Shown here: piece by piece, positions 28,301-41,900 of the stretch | Position numbering within the stretch: position 1 is the first letter of the stretch | Layout of the letters: each line of letters opens with the position of its first letter | From: Alentia gelatinosa | Taxonomy: Eukaryota > Annelida > Polychaeta > Phyllodocida > Polynoidae | Assembly: GCA_950022655.1 (NCBI GenBank) | Contig: OX465579.1 | Coordinates: 44,495,950-44,559,949 of the forward strand | DNA: 64,000 nt | Direction: 5' to 3' | The notes under the pieces: model-generated | Databases searched by the model: none | The model's input: the letters and a program-made list of their open reading frames with translations, nothing else | Told to the model about the DNA's origin: nothing | Program-made: the position numbers and the translations under genes

Positions 28301-29932
28301 GGCACTATACAAATTTAAATGATGAGGTATGATATTAAGAAAGCCGAGGAATTGTATGTACTTAACTTAAATGTAATCTGCTTCTATTACATAATCTTCC
28401 TGGAGGCAGACATTTAAGCCTCGTATAGTAAACAACTATTACATAATCTGATAACTATTGTTATCTCTCTGTGTTAAATAGATGAAGTAGACGGAGATGA
28501 AGGAGGAAAAGAAAAAGAGGCGGGAGATGCCCAGCACGAGGACACCATTGGCATGATGGACACTACTCTTAGAGAAACGAAGAAAAAGAAGAATAAGTCC
28601 CTCAACAAGATGAATGACGCCAGAATAAATGTAAGCCTACCTGATGTCTGCCAGAGATCTGATATATAGGAATAGTTTAATTACATTACCTGCGTATGGT
28701 ATAGTCTTGGATTATCGGATTTAAGCTGGTGTATTTTATTGTTCCGTCTTGTAGTCGGAGACAATCTACTTACACCTGATAGTGTTTGAAATAGTTTCTA
28801 AAAGACTTAAATTTTTGCCAAATGTTAACAGCATGTGATTGAATTGGCATACATCAACTGGCGTCAACTAGGAATTCTAATAAGTGATAAATTGAGTGAC
28901 CCCAGACCACCACACCAAAATTTAACAAGCTTTCGTTAAAATGTAGACTTAGTTTGTTCTGTGTTTGTGTAAATAATGTGTACATTGTTGCAGCACGTAC
29001 TTGGGGCAGTGTTAGGTGCCACGAGCTACACCTATGACGCTGATCAAGAACTCTGGTGTGAGGTCACATTAAAAGTGAGTAGCTGAGACGTATACGTAAA
29101 TTTACATTGAACCCTAGGTCAGGTCTTATTCTAATTGATGTCTCCTGTTCTCGCTTGGCACAGGTAAAGTAGTTCATAGTATTTGTAGTGCTCTTCCTTC
29201 ATGAGATACATCCACATTATCGTGTATAGACATGAGTATTTTATGTTATTCCTTATCGAATATAGTAACGAATTATACTGTTAAACTAAAGAATCTTTAA
29301 GATAAAGTAAAATATTCAAAAAGTTTTCGACCAAGCAAGTGATCACATGAACTCTACGATATGCACACCTTCACTGTTATATTGCTAGTTAAATATTTTA
29401 CCTTTATACATAAAAACTTGGGTACCACTGAAAACCAATATAGGTTTCATTTTATATCATGAAACGTGGTATTCATATTTTAACTTGAAATATAGAATGT
29501 TTAAACGAGGAAAACATTCGCGACACGCTAACGGTCTCCCATTCTCTCGCCCTCCTCGATGGTGTACTGTAGGTACCTCTGAGCTCACACAAGTTGGACA
29601 TGTCGTCCATGTTGGAGACTGAAGCGCGCAGAGCCGTGGTGCATCAGACAAAGGGTATCTCCCGCTGTTTCCTGATAGAGTCCAAAGGCGAAGACAAGCC
29701 AGCCCGACTTACCATCGAGGGAATCAACCTGAGGGTATGTACGAGCTATGCACTACCAAACACCCCACACATGTTTTTGTTTATGAAACACCAGTGTCTT
29801 TTGATTTAAAAAAATAGAGTTCTACGACTGATCTATATATATATATATATATATATAATGTTTCATATAAGAACTATAAGGTCGTCAGGAACAATTCAAA
29901 ATTATCATTGACTATAGAAAGAATTAGTTACA

Positions 29933-29973
<41 letters not shown>

Positions 29974-32900
29974 TAGCTTCTAACATGTTTTTACTACCAA
30001 ACGCTACACTGCTTGATAACTCTTCCTCTAAATTTTATTTTCCATACTTTTTCTAACCGTAACTTGTGCCCCTGATTAACAAACAGCTTTGTTAACTGTA
30101 TTTTGCAGGAACTTCATCGCTACCATGACTGCCTGGACATGAACAAAATCTACACTAATGACATACATGCTGTGGCCCAGGTCTACGGTGTAGAAGCCGC
30201 CTCCAGAGCCATAGTCAAGGTAAGCTCACCGCTACCATGTTAGCCGTCATTTTACTGTATATTTTTGTGATATATTCTGTATGATCATACTTTGGTAACA
30301 TGCCACCAAATACAGTATTTAGTCCTCAGCTAGCCACATGTTGATGAAAAATGACTCTCTTCACCAGTTGTCGCCCACAGCGCGAGTCGTAGTACAGCGG
30401 AGTTTGTAGTTCATCTTACATATTCGAGGTGGCGCCATATGTTCGCTTCATCAGTGGCCTGTGGTGTCTAACGAAGTCTACCTCAAATGAATTAAACTGA
30501 TCCTTGATTGAACGTCGTGTATCCAGTGTCTTTACACAATTCGAAATCCACAGGGAATTGAATAAGCACAGGATCGGAGCGATATAATCAGAAAACACCC
30601 ACAGGGCATTTAGTTAATCAAGCAATTGACGTTAAACCATTGACCGAATATAAAACCGTATCGTAACTCTGATGAAATATCCTATTCCACCCTTAAAATA
30701 ATTCATCCTTATTCCGATTTTCCATGCAGAATCCCCATTTAAAGCGTGGTTTTAATTGTCTGGGCCCTGTGTGAGGTCGGTGGTTGCCCTTGGCGAGACC
30801 TGCCATGAGGAGTTGGGTGGGGGTTGTGAGTTGAGACGGGGGTAAAGGGAGCCGTTGATTATGTCTGCCCCCTTTCTGTTCCCACTTTGCCCTCTCTATT
30901 ATCAGAGTGGTTAATTTGTCTGACCGGCTCCACGTTTTACCTGTCTTTTTTTACTGGGGCCCGCCCGCCGAACCCCGGCTACACCCCTGGCCCCACCGGT
31001 CCCTGAAGCCCTCGCCAGGGACACAAGGGGACGGGTCGGCAAGGGAGTTAACTTGTCACACCCAATTAAGACGCAGACGATGAAGTGGCGGCGGGCAGAG
31101 GAGCAGGGGAGCCCGGTCCACCCTCCCCTTCTCCACCGCGGCACCCTCGCGGCCACGTGCGGCCTGGTCGGCGGAGTGGGACGGATAAATCATGCATGTA
31201 TAAAACAATTACAAGTGGCGATGGTTAATTTACTGGTGTCTTTTATCGTCGGGCCCCGCACGCGGGCCGCCCCGGGCCCCTCGGCGAGCAGGCGCCGCCG
31301 CCCGTCGGTGGTCCTGGCCGGCCGGCGTTTCATAGGCAGTTTATGAATCTAGCTGGTCGTAAAGCTGGGAATGGCTGTGAGGGAAGTGAGGCCCGGGCCC
31401 GCAGAGGGCAATATGGCGGCGTGATGAGGGGACGCGCGACTCACGTGTATCACCCTCTGTCTGGGGCTATATTCTTCCCGCGGAGAAATCTTTGGATTGG
31501 CTAGTCACTATGCGCTTTCCTTATCCAGTCGACCGCTCATGAATCTCTGTTCCCAGTATAGGAGGAAACAACCTTCAGATAAAATCTCAGAATTATATCT
31601 TCATCATGTCTCTGACTCCTTTCAGTTCAGGTGGAGATAAGAGATCAACAGCAGGGCATAAGGGATTATCAGTCTGGTTTAGAGGGTCTGGATGGTGCAG
31701 AGACTAAGTCACATTTCATTCTTCTTTGTCAGCAGTATCTGAAGTGATAATGAAAAGACGTAGCATTAACTGCCTGTAATCACCAGGATGATAGTTCCTT
31801 AAACAAACATACCTACTTACTTCGTATGGTATGATAACATCGCTAGTGGCATAATTCATTACCAGAACTTTACTTACATGAATTAGTACATGGAATGAGA
31901 AGCGACGACATTTCACCCGCCGTCAGAGGGTGGGGAGTTAGCTCAGGGGTTAAAGCCGGGGATACACCAAGCGAGAAATGGCAGCGATCTCCGGAATCAC
32001 CAACATAAAATGGCATATATGTGAGATATTATTTCATGGTAATATCTCCACGGACAATATAGCGTCTCAAAAGCAATAAACAGGCGAAATATTAAATAAT
32101 ATCTCACATACAAGCCATTTTTTGTTGGCGATTTTATAGATCGCTGGCGTCTCTCGCTTTAGATGTCTCCGGCATTTGGCACTGGACTTTTACCCCAAGG
32201 TGGGTTCGAGTTCCACTGCAGCCATTCTTCTCCTTCACCCCCAGCAATGGTAGATTAACTACTATATCAAAGACCAATCGGTCTCATGCCATGTCTATGT
32301 GGCGTGGGAAGTAAAAGAACTCTCATTTCGGTTTATGTGTAGGGTTGAGATTTCTACCTAACTTCATCTCATAGATTCGATCACCTTCAAACCGAAAGTA
32401 AGTCCAATAGAACATATTGGACGTTATACTACCCAAACAACCAATCACTTCTGCTCAGCGCTCCCCTACCCTGCTATCCCAACGCTGTCCAACACGGAAA
32501 ACCATACAATGAACACTCGCTAGTAGATAGATTCCCATCCGTGTGTTACTGTTTTCCGGTTATCTTACTGTATGAATCTCAATGTGAGGCAATTGTCTAA
32601 AGACATTTTCCAATGCTTATATTATCCGTCCTTGGTTTTTACTGTTGGGTAAGAGACCACCAAACCAAGATACACTACATCAACACCACCACACCCACAC
32701 CCCGTGCCCATCAGCAAAATGCAGAGGATGCACCTGGTCGGTAAGGCATGGCGTATTCCCGGCTTAATGACATCATCTGAGTTACTTCGAGCTGCTCCTC
32801 AGCGCGAGCAGCCCGAGAAGCATGGTCGCGGGTTGGGCGACAGACGGGCGATTTATCGTCGACATTAAAGGGGGCCGGAGCGGGAAGTCAATTATGTCCC

Positions 32901-35900
32901 TCCCTTCCTTCTCCCTTCTCGCTCAGCACACTCCTGTACTCACAACTCTCCCTGCGCCTCGCCTTTAAAGCAGCCAAGATAAAGTCAACAGATCGACTGC
33001 TTTCACCAGTATCTTGTTGCCTCTCTCTCTCTTTTTATTTAGGCAACGACGTCCCTGCCCAATTTCAAAACTTGCAAATTTGTTTATCTGCAGAGAAAAT
33101 TTGTCCATTTGCCTGGTGTGAATCTTTATCTCGATATGGGAGATGGAAATCCCTTTATGGGCGACGCTTTATGCACATTTAATCTGGTGTCTCCATAATG
33201 CTGGTAGGGGGCGTACTAGTTTTAGGGCCGTGCAAAGTGGTCAGGCAGAGATAACGTTTCCCAAATACAAGACGCGAACTGAGTCAATTCAAGAGACAGG
33301 TTCTTCTGTGGCAGCTCAAACTTTCCGCGGAGCAGTAACTGTTGTGAATGGTTCCGAACCCTTAGTTCTGACACAGTGCACCAGGGGGCAGTCATGTGGC
33401 GCGCCACCTGGCGGGCCGAATTGATCTCTCTCCCTTGTGTGTCCTCCCTGAACCCGGCCGCCCCGACCCAACATTTCATGCCCGACTTGGGCAACAATCG
33501 TCCACTGATTAATTGTCGATCATGCGGAGAATGTCGGGGGGTGCGTCTGGCTGGGGTCGTCTCACCTCGCTTACCCCAGCAAGGTGCCTTCTCACCCCCC
33601 GCCCTCCAGTTTCTGACTCCACAGACAAGTGCACGCCCAACATTAGCAAGTACGCCAAGAAACAATCTACATAATGTCATGTTTGTCGGGCTAAAAGAGG
33701 TACTTCTGTCAGTAGGAACTCCTCTGAAACATGAGTTCTTTTCTATCGCCTTCAGGTTTCATCAGCTAAGCCTGTAAGATGTTCTCACTACTGGCCAGGA
33801 AAATGCGATTTAATCAAGTGATAGATGCTCTATAATCTATGGGATACATATTCCTATGTAATTCATATGACTCACGGATGCCAGTATTGCAATAAAAAAT
33901 ATTTCAATTTTTTTCTGAGGCCAACTGGCAACCCTGACGAATTTACAAGTAGCTCTCCCTGATGTGATTATTTATAAAGGAAAGAGTGGCGTACGCAATA
34001 CGTATATCATAAAAGGGGTTTGTAATATTTGTTTATTGTCCTATCCCCATGGGCATTGGAAGGCTGTGGTTGGGAATTTGTAGTATAAGAAATAGGTACG
34101 TGCAGCACGAACGGATTAACTACATTATGTATTACTGTATTGCCATCACATGAGATAGCTGCACGTTTGCGTGTCTTAGTGTACTTTAGTGCCCTGTGTG
34201 TAAAAATCAAGAACACGATCAGCTGAACTGTAGCTTCAGAGATATGATTAACAGTGTCGGCTCAGTCTATGACTATAGAGGTGCTACACAGGCAATACTT
34301 ATATACAATCCTACCATGCTCACACATCATACAAGTTTCGCAAATGACTTTGACCTCATAGAATTTTGTATAATGTACGACCATGGTATTTTGAAAATAA
34401 GAATTATCATACACTGAAAATTAATGTAATTTTACCTTAAATTGGTGTAGAAACTTTTTAAAGTGAATGCCATACTCTGCCGATGTCCCAGCGTGTTCCG
34501 TAGAAGAGTGTACGTAGGACGCTGCCGTAAACAATATAAACGGTATAGGGTGCAGCGCTCAGTAATCACAAAAAAAAACCACACAACGTGCACGGATTTA
34601 TGAGAAACGTCAGGATGATACAAGAAACTAATGGGTATTTCAATGGCCGGCACTGGTTGCTGTTACTCTGTACATTGTGGACATAGGCACACGTGGAAAT
34701 TGGAAAAACGATATGGTATTTAATCTTCCTTGAGTACAAAGAGCAGTGGTTTCATATCGTTTTTCTTGTCATTACTGACCAACTAGGCAAATATAATACA
34801 ATGCGTATTTCTATAACTCGAGATTGATAATATTGGATTTCCTCAGATTTAATGAGATCACGAACCTGTTTAGATTTTTATAGGTTTTCAATGAAGGCTG
34901 AGTAACTCACTTCAGACGGATATGGATCCAAGAGCAGCTCACGAGAGAGCTTGGTGGAGGCACGTGCGCGTGGTGGTGGGGGATTGTGTACGCATGTGTT
35001 CGCCAGGTCTCTCGTGTGTGTGTTCTACAGGGGTGTTACCATCACGCACATAGTGCACGAAGGACGCGCGCTCCGCACGTGAATCATCAACAACTCACCT
35101 GTTAGCGCCGAGCAGTTGTCGTCTGCTCAGTCCGCGAGAGAGGATGCTCTTTGCACAAGAACAACCAGTCATATTTTTGGAATGGGATTTTTGCTATGTC
35201 CAGAAAGATCCTGCTGACACAAAGGGTTGTGGCGTCGTGAAACAGCGAGCTGCGCAAGTCATTAAACAGCAGGCTTTAGTGTACACAATGAGCAATTAAA
35301 ATAAACTCAATTACTGAGAAATAGCAATAACCTGATATAATGTGCACTGTCAGCGGGTGAGACGATTAATGACCACCAGTTTCTAAAGGCAGTGGGTGAA
35401 GGCACTTAGCTAAAACAGTGAGTGATCACACTCAGGTAGTGGACCAAGCGATTATAAGCAATGCACACCATGGTTAATAACTGTCAGCTCACACCTCGAG
35501 TAATAAAAGACATATTAGCCAGTTCATAGCCACTAGCTCATACAGTGAAAAGCAAGGCCCAACTCACATAGTGTGGAATACGTCAAAGTATGGCATTCTG
35601 ATATTTATTGGAACAGAATTCTTCCTAATACACTAAATGGAGTTTAAACTTTGTATCAGAAAATTATGTTATAAAAGTCAGAGGATTTGATACATGTGTG
35701 TAGTGTACCAATCTTGTACCATCGAGATGTGATATACATGTACAAATGATTAATAGCTTGAAAACAGTACACTTTTATTTAAGATTACAAATATGGAGAT
35801 GATTTCTATTTACTTCATCGTAAGAAAACAATTAAGATAGGAGCAACGATTACAATGAGCTTGTGGTTCTCATACAGTTGTATTACTTATGCTTTTAGTA

Positions 35901-38900
35901 AGCGCTTGTCGCGTCAGGAGACCTGTATTTAACAGCTCGTGTTATTTCCACTCAAACACAGACTGCTTTTATATTGATTCAAATAGGCTATTTTACATTC
36001 TCATAGATCGATACAACCTAGTAAGGCTAAAAGCACCCGCCAATGGGCTGGGAGGAATTCTGGTTAGGACGGTCGACCTCTCTAGAGTAGAGAATAATTA
36101 AGTTGCCACAGTGAAATCTGTCGGGATTTCTCTGTAGCGCCAAGGCCTGGAGTCCAAGTAGGAGGCCGAAGACTTGAAATTTTGATGAGCAGTTTTAACG
36201 ACGCCGCGTCCCCACTCCCCCAAATTGATGACGTCACGAAACCAGCATTCTCGCACGATACCGTTTTTTGTACCGCTACCATAGTTACCCATGAATGGCG
36301 GCTGTAATGACGTCATCATGTCGCGGGCGTGGTCACCGGGCGTGGATTTGAGACAACGCTGAGTCACCCTGTGACTCCCCTTTTCCTAATCCCGCACCAG
36401 TCTCCGGGGGCTGGGTCATCATGGCAACGGGCCAAGTGTTCCCACGGTGTTCAAACACAGACAGAGAACGCCGACAGGAAACGTCTAGTCGACGATCAAA
36501 ACAGGCTACCACGATCTGAGATGGTATCAAAGCAGTTGTCACGCCCCATCGCATCGTCACACACCGCCGCGTCACGGTCCATTGCCTGTTGAGCGACCCG
36601 ACATGCTTCAGTAGAGACCGGTAGTGAAAGAAGAGATTGACAGTGGGCCGATCCTCCGGGAGGGAAGGGATGTTAGCAGAGGGGAATCCGACATCAACAG
36701 CTTAGCGACTGTACACGGGTCTCAGACAGAGCCTCATTAGTGCACAGAGTTCATGAGGTTCACTTGCCTTCCGAATGGTGTGTAAGGAAAGGGAGTGATA
36801 TCAATAAAACTCATTAGTTTCGGACCAAACAAGTGTTAAACTGGAAATGAAACGACGGCGTTTCAAGCCTAATTTTCTAAAGTTTGCAACTGTATTGTCG
36901 TTAGAAGTCGTCTAAATAATGCCATGGCTGACTTACTATGCTTCTTTCCGTGGTCACTTTATGATGTAAATATACAGTGTAAGGTTAAAACGGACCGGAA
37001 GGTCGAATGTTATCAGTCTGGCAGTCTAGAACTAGTCTTACATGTTTATGGTACAGAACTTAGATACCCAAGTGCTCATGATGTATTATCACAGCTATAT
37101 CTAATACCTGTTCTGTCTGACATGCCGTAGGATTGAATTTTTGTTTTAAACATTTTAGAGAAGTTTTACAAAACCCACCTGTGCTTTAAAATGGGAAAAC
37201 GTCATCTATCCTTCTGCAAGACAAGCCACGTTTTCTGAAGAAATGGTATATTTACCGTGCCTTCCAAAACATCCGAAACCGACCCCAAAATAACGATAAC
37301 GTCTATCACGTCGAAAGGTGTCGGATGACTTTTCCTCTGACAGTTAGAGATACGAAGTTTGTTTTTCAGACTTCCGTCTGCGGGCGCTGCCAGCATAGAT
37401 TCTTATTTCGGCCAGAGCAGGATCTGCCCCTCTTGAAGTGGCCCACCACCAGGAGAAGTTACACATTCAACTTTTTTGGCATCACTGCTGGAAGAGGTCT
37501 CCTTTTTTTAGCTCTCGCTCCAGTTACATGTTCAAAATGTAAATCATATCAGAGAAATGTTAAACATTCCTAAATTAGATATCGGTAGTCAGAGTAGGCA
37601 GACGTGTTTCCTGATAACGGATTACATTGTCGTAATACAATACTTAGTGAATGTCCTTCGACGAGTTAAAACATTCCTTTCGACAAGGCGATGTTGATAT
37701 AAATGTGTCGCGCTGTGCTGTGGGGATAATGTAACACATTTGTGAAGTTACGGTTCTTTTTTTGTGAAGAGATTGAATTATTCTAGTCTCTCCGATGTGA
37801 AGAAACCTGAGAGAACTGAAGCGTTACTCGAAGTGACTGTATCACTATAGGAAGAAACGGTAGCAATTCATGTAAAATATATTTTTTCAACCATGGAGTC
37901 TCATGCATTATCTCACCCCGGTATTTTTCTCCATAGGCTTAACATTAGGAACTCGTACTCCACGGCCGTGAGTTTCGTGTACCCAATACTTAATGGCTAA
38001 TTGGGTGATTCATTTCATCAATAATTAATGTTATACGGGGTGAGATAAAATCAGAAACCCACTCGATGAAAATAACTTGGTCTGTACTCCACCTCGTTTG
38101 ACCACAGAGTAATTCACTCAGCTTTGCTTCGTGAATTACTCTGCAGTCAAACTCGGTGGAGTACGGACCAAACTATTTTCATCTCTTGGGTTTCCTTCTA
38201 AAACCTCAACGGAACCAAAAAATTAAAACCACAAGAAACCGTAGCAACTTTGATCCCCAAACCAGCGATTATGGTATAATTTCCTCTCCCAAGGAATGCA
38301 GCCGTAAAGAGTCCTCTTTAACCTTCTATTTACTTTGTAGAACAGATATATCAGCCTATGATCAGACACTGCTGCCAAAATACCCCATCCAATACACCTC
38401 CATTATCGTGAGTTTTATTGCGGACCATAGCATTGTGTCTTTATTTGCATCCCCTCTGCTGAGCACGTCTGGCTGTGTGCACTACACGGAGGAACATCTC
38501 GGCGGACGACCATTGGCATGCATGTATGCGTAACTAGTGTGATGGGGACTGATTGCATCCTCTGCCTGGTAGATGTGAATGCGACCAGTAGCTTCAGCTA
38601 TCGCGCAATTTGTCAATAGTCGGAGGCCCCGGGAAATTAACTTTGCAGGAAAAGACTTAATGAAGTTGGCTGTGATTTAAGATGGTCCGAGATACATCTC
38701 ACGACACAGGGACTTCGTCAGCACTTGTTAATCAGACATTATGCCAAAAAAGATAGCGCAACTTCCCATCACCATTGATCTTTTTGAATTTCTATTACTT
38801 TAAGGAGTCTTGCCCTTGAAGAGGGTGGGGGTCTATGGATCTGTCATCTCAATGACGTCACTGCAGGCAGTCCCCCCGCCCCTCCATCGTCAGCAAAAAT

Positions 38901-41900
38901 AGTCGAATTCTTTGCTCAGAGCAATCACCGGCGGAATTAATCACAGATTTGTTGATATTTATCACAATTTAGAGACGCAAAGAAGGGCCGCTTCTTCACA
39001 ATCCTCGGACATGATTATGAGGCGGTGCGGTTTGGCTCCTCATTCACTGGATTCATATGGAAATAAAACTGGGTGATAATCAGGTTGTCCTCGTCCCCGG
39101 ACGCATCAACCCCGGCCATCTCTGGAGTTGGGGTCCTCGTATTATCGCCCACATCTTCGCTGCGTCTTGGACGCTGGCGTTTTGCCGCGGGACTAAACGC
39201 GGGTCGGTACAGAAGGCTGGTTGGTAGAGGTTGGAGAGGGTTTACTCCCGTTACAATTTGCCATCAGCGCCCTCTCTCGGGACGCGCCCGCGTACTTTGA
39301 AGTCGTCTGCGGTGTCTTTGTTAGTTTGAACTTCGCCCACTCTCAGAGAGAAGTCAAACTTTGCCGAAAACGTGTCCAGCTCATCAAAACACTCCTGTGG
39401 TATTTGGTGTTGTTATCATTTCTTTAATTTGTTTTACCAAAGAAGAATTTTGTTGAGTCATCTTGAGTTAGGTACACTTTGCGTTCAGCTGTGGAGTTAG
39501 TTTTGCTAATATTAAACCAGGTTTTCTCTGGCCTCAGAAATGTCTTTATAGTAAGGGTTCGGTCTAGTCCTTGAGAACCGAAAATGCTGTATTTCATGTA
39601 CAGTAAAACCCCGCTTAAGGGGACACCCCCCGTTCCGAGCAAACTGTCCCTTTAAGCGGGGTGACCCCTTAAGCGGGGTTTTCAGTCCGCCGATGGTTAG
39701 GCTATGTAGTTTATAAATACCTTCATACAGTTGATACTATGGCATAGAGACACTGTTATAACCACACAGACACCTCACAGACACCTACCTGACGCCTAAG
39801 GAGCATACGCAGGTCGTTGCCTAGTGTCTAATTGTCTAGACACGAGTTTACACATACGATAAACTTAGGATCAGGACAATCTGGAGTGTTGTCCTCACAC
39901 TGTCCCGTCAGATTTGATAAGGTGTCCCTCCAAAGTGAACCCTTAAGCGGGGTTTAGAAGCATTCTGTACCGAAATAGCTTTGCGCTTAAGCGGGGTGAC
40001 CCCTCAAGCGAGGTGCCCCCTTAAGCGAGGTTAAAATAAACTCTTATTAGAGGGAACAATCTCCGTTCCGAGCAAATTGTCCCCTGAAGCGGGTTGACCC
40101 CTGAAGCCGGGTGAACCCTTAAGCGGGGTGTCCCAGAAGCGGGGTTTTACTGTACTTCAGTGGTATTTTTAAAAACGTTTCTCACAGTTTCTTGCAGTTA
40201 ATTCAGATAAGCGTTAGTACCTCACATGCACAACGGTAGTACATAATTTGTTGAATGAAACTTTACGAGAAGGCATTAATGTTTATATCTTGCTGGTAGT
40301 GTCAACTGTAAGATTGGGAATACAAGGGCATAAGTACAACGGCCATTGGGAGCAGGTGGGCTTCTCAATATTTCTATTTGTTTATTTATGCCACTAAAAC
40401 ATGTTCTGTAGGAAAGATCTAACATAAACCCTCTAATGTTACAAATAAACAAAGCTTGATTCGACTAGAAAACGCATTGTCCATACTACATCTCATAAAG
40501 CATCGCATTCATCATGTACACGTGGCCCAATCAGATGTCGCCTTCTATTCCCTGCCGTACTTTCTTCTAGTTACCTTATCGTGTCCATCAGATAACGCGG
40601 GAAGAGACGCAGAGATCGAGATGGTATCGGCTACGTCACCGATAGAATCGACATGTACAGATCGTCTGCTGTCGCAAATTGCAACACAAAAGAACCTATT
40701 TCATGCCTTCTTTCACACGTCTCTTGTACCTCATGGAATGCATATATGACCAAAACAAAGAATACCGAATGCTTTCATACACCGTAATCGAGATTTTACA
40801 GTAGCATCAATTCGATAGAAAGCTGTAAATATCGGAATGGGTGGATTCCTTTTCATGGTAGTTTCTCTAAGTAATGGTCGTGCATTCATTTCAAAACTAA
40901 TCGTGAAGATCCATGTCGGTCATGTAGTCTGTCTTTGTCTTTCATCACTTCTGTTCAACTCTGTTTGTGTGTGTCTTATCTCGAATAATTAGCATGTCAT
41001 GGGCTAAATGACCATGGGGACTATTTGGGCCATATTCTCTCATCGTAAATAATGACCTTTTCGTCTTGCCAATGGTGTGAATGAAGCACAGAACTTCAGA
41101 AAAATAGATACATGTATTGCTATTATACACGTACATGTCCAATAGACCTATCTTTTACATAAATCATGAGAATAATGATATGTATTTGTACAACACTCCA
41201 CACCATAATATTTTTCCGGTGGGTAATCTATCTGACGCCACATTTGAAGTTCTTGGGACTAAGACTACGCACTGAGAAATCACCTTGTCTCTTGGAAGCC
41301 ATCTCTTGTAACAATAGGAAGATGAGGCCCCATCCTATAATGGGGCCAGTTCTTAGTGCCTTTCTGCTGTGTTTAGTGAACTTGGCTGGGGACCTGGTTC
41401 ACCATGGGCTGATTCGTCACCCTCAGGGGCCATACCAAGGCACCAGATGAGACAAAACTGGTTAGGCAGTGATTCAGGAGGCTAGGGGTGACGGCGGCTG
41501 GCGCTGGACGTGTGGAGGGGGTTGGGATGTGGAGGGCTGCTGGATTTTGTCATGGGGTTTGGCGCCGTCCCTGGAGCCGCCGGCCGTGTGCTGCTGGGGC
41601 TGCTTGATGGTATTTAAAAAAAAACTTCACTTCTCACAGAGTGGCCCACACAGAGTTTCCAGTCCTGAGGTATGTCCGGAGCGTGACAGTTTTCTGTATT
41701 GTGAGCAAGCAGGTTTCGCTGCTTCCTGTATGCTTTGCCCACTGTCCTGCTCTACATACCCTGACCTCAGCTCTTCTAAGCACGCCCTTGCCATTATCCA
41801 TCTCTATCTGTCCTACAATTCAGAGATGGCAGTTTTTCCTCTTTTTCAAGGAAATCCTTGTTTTCATTTTCAGTTTATATTTGCCTTTTCTTCTTTGGTA

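Larger units (their letters stand above)
25710..28481 (+). other. Intron 20 (2.8 kb)
   Basis: Largely occupied by R1 copy d (25965-27536). The remaining 27540-28481 shows nothing recognisable. Confidence 0.85.

Noticed and set aside
31931..32220. Functional tRNA gene
   Set aside because: A and B boxes are over 250 bp apart because of the MITE, and the 3' part continues into a SINE body.
33222..33777. Overlapping ORFs on both strands (152 and 133 codons)
   Set aside because: Mutual shadows in GC-rich DNA with no recognisable protein.
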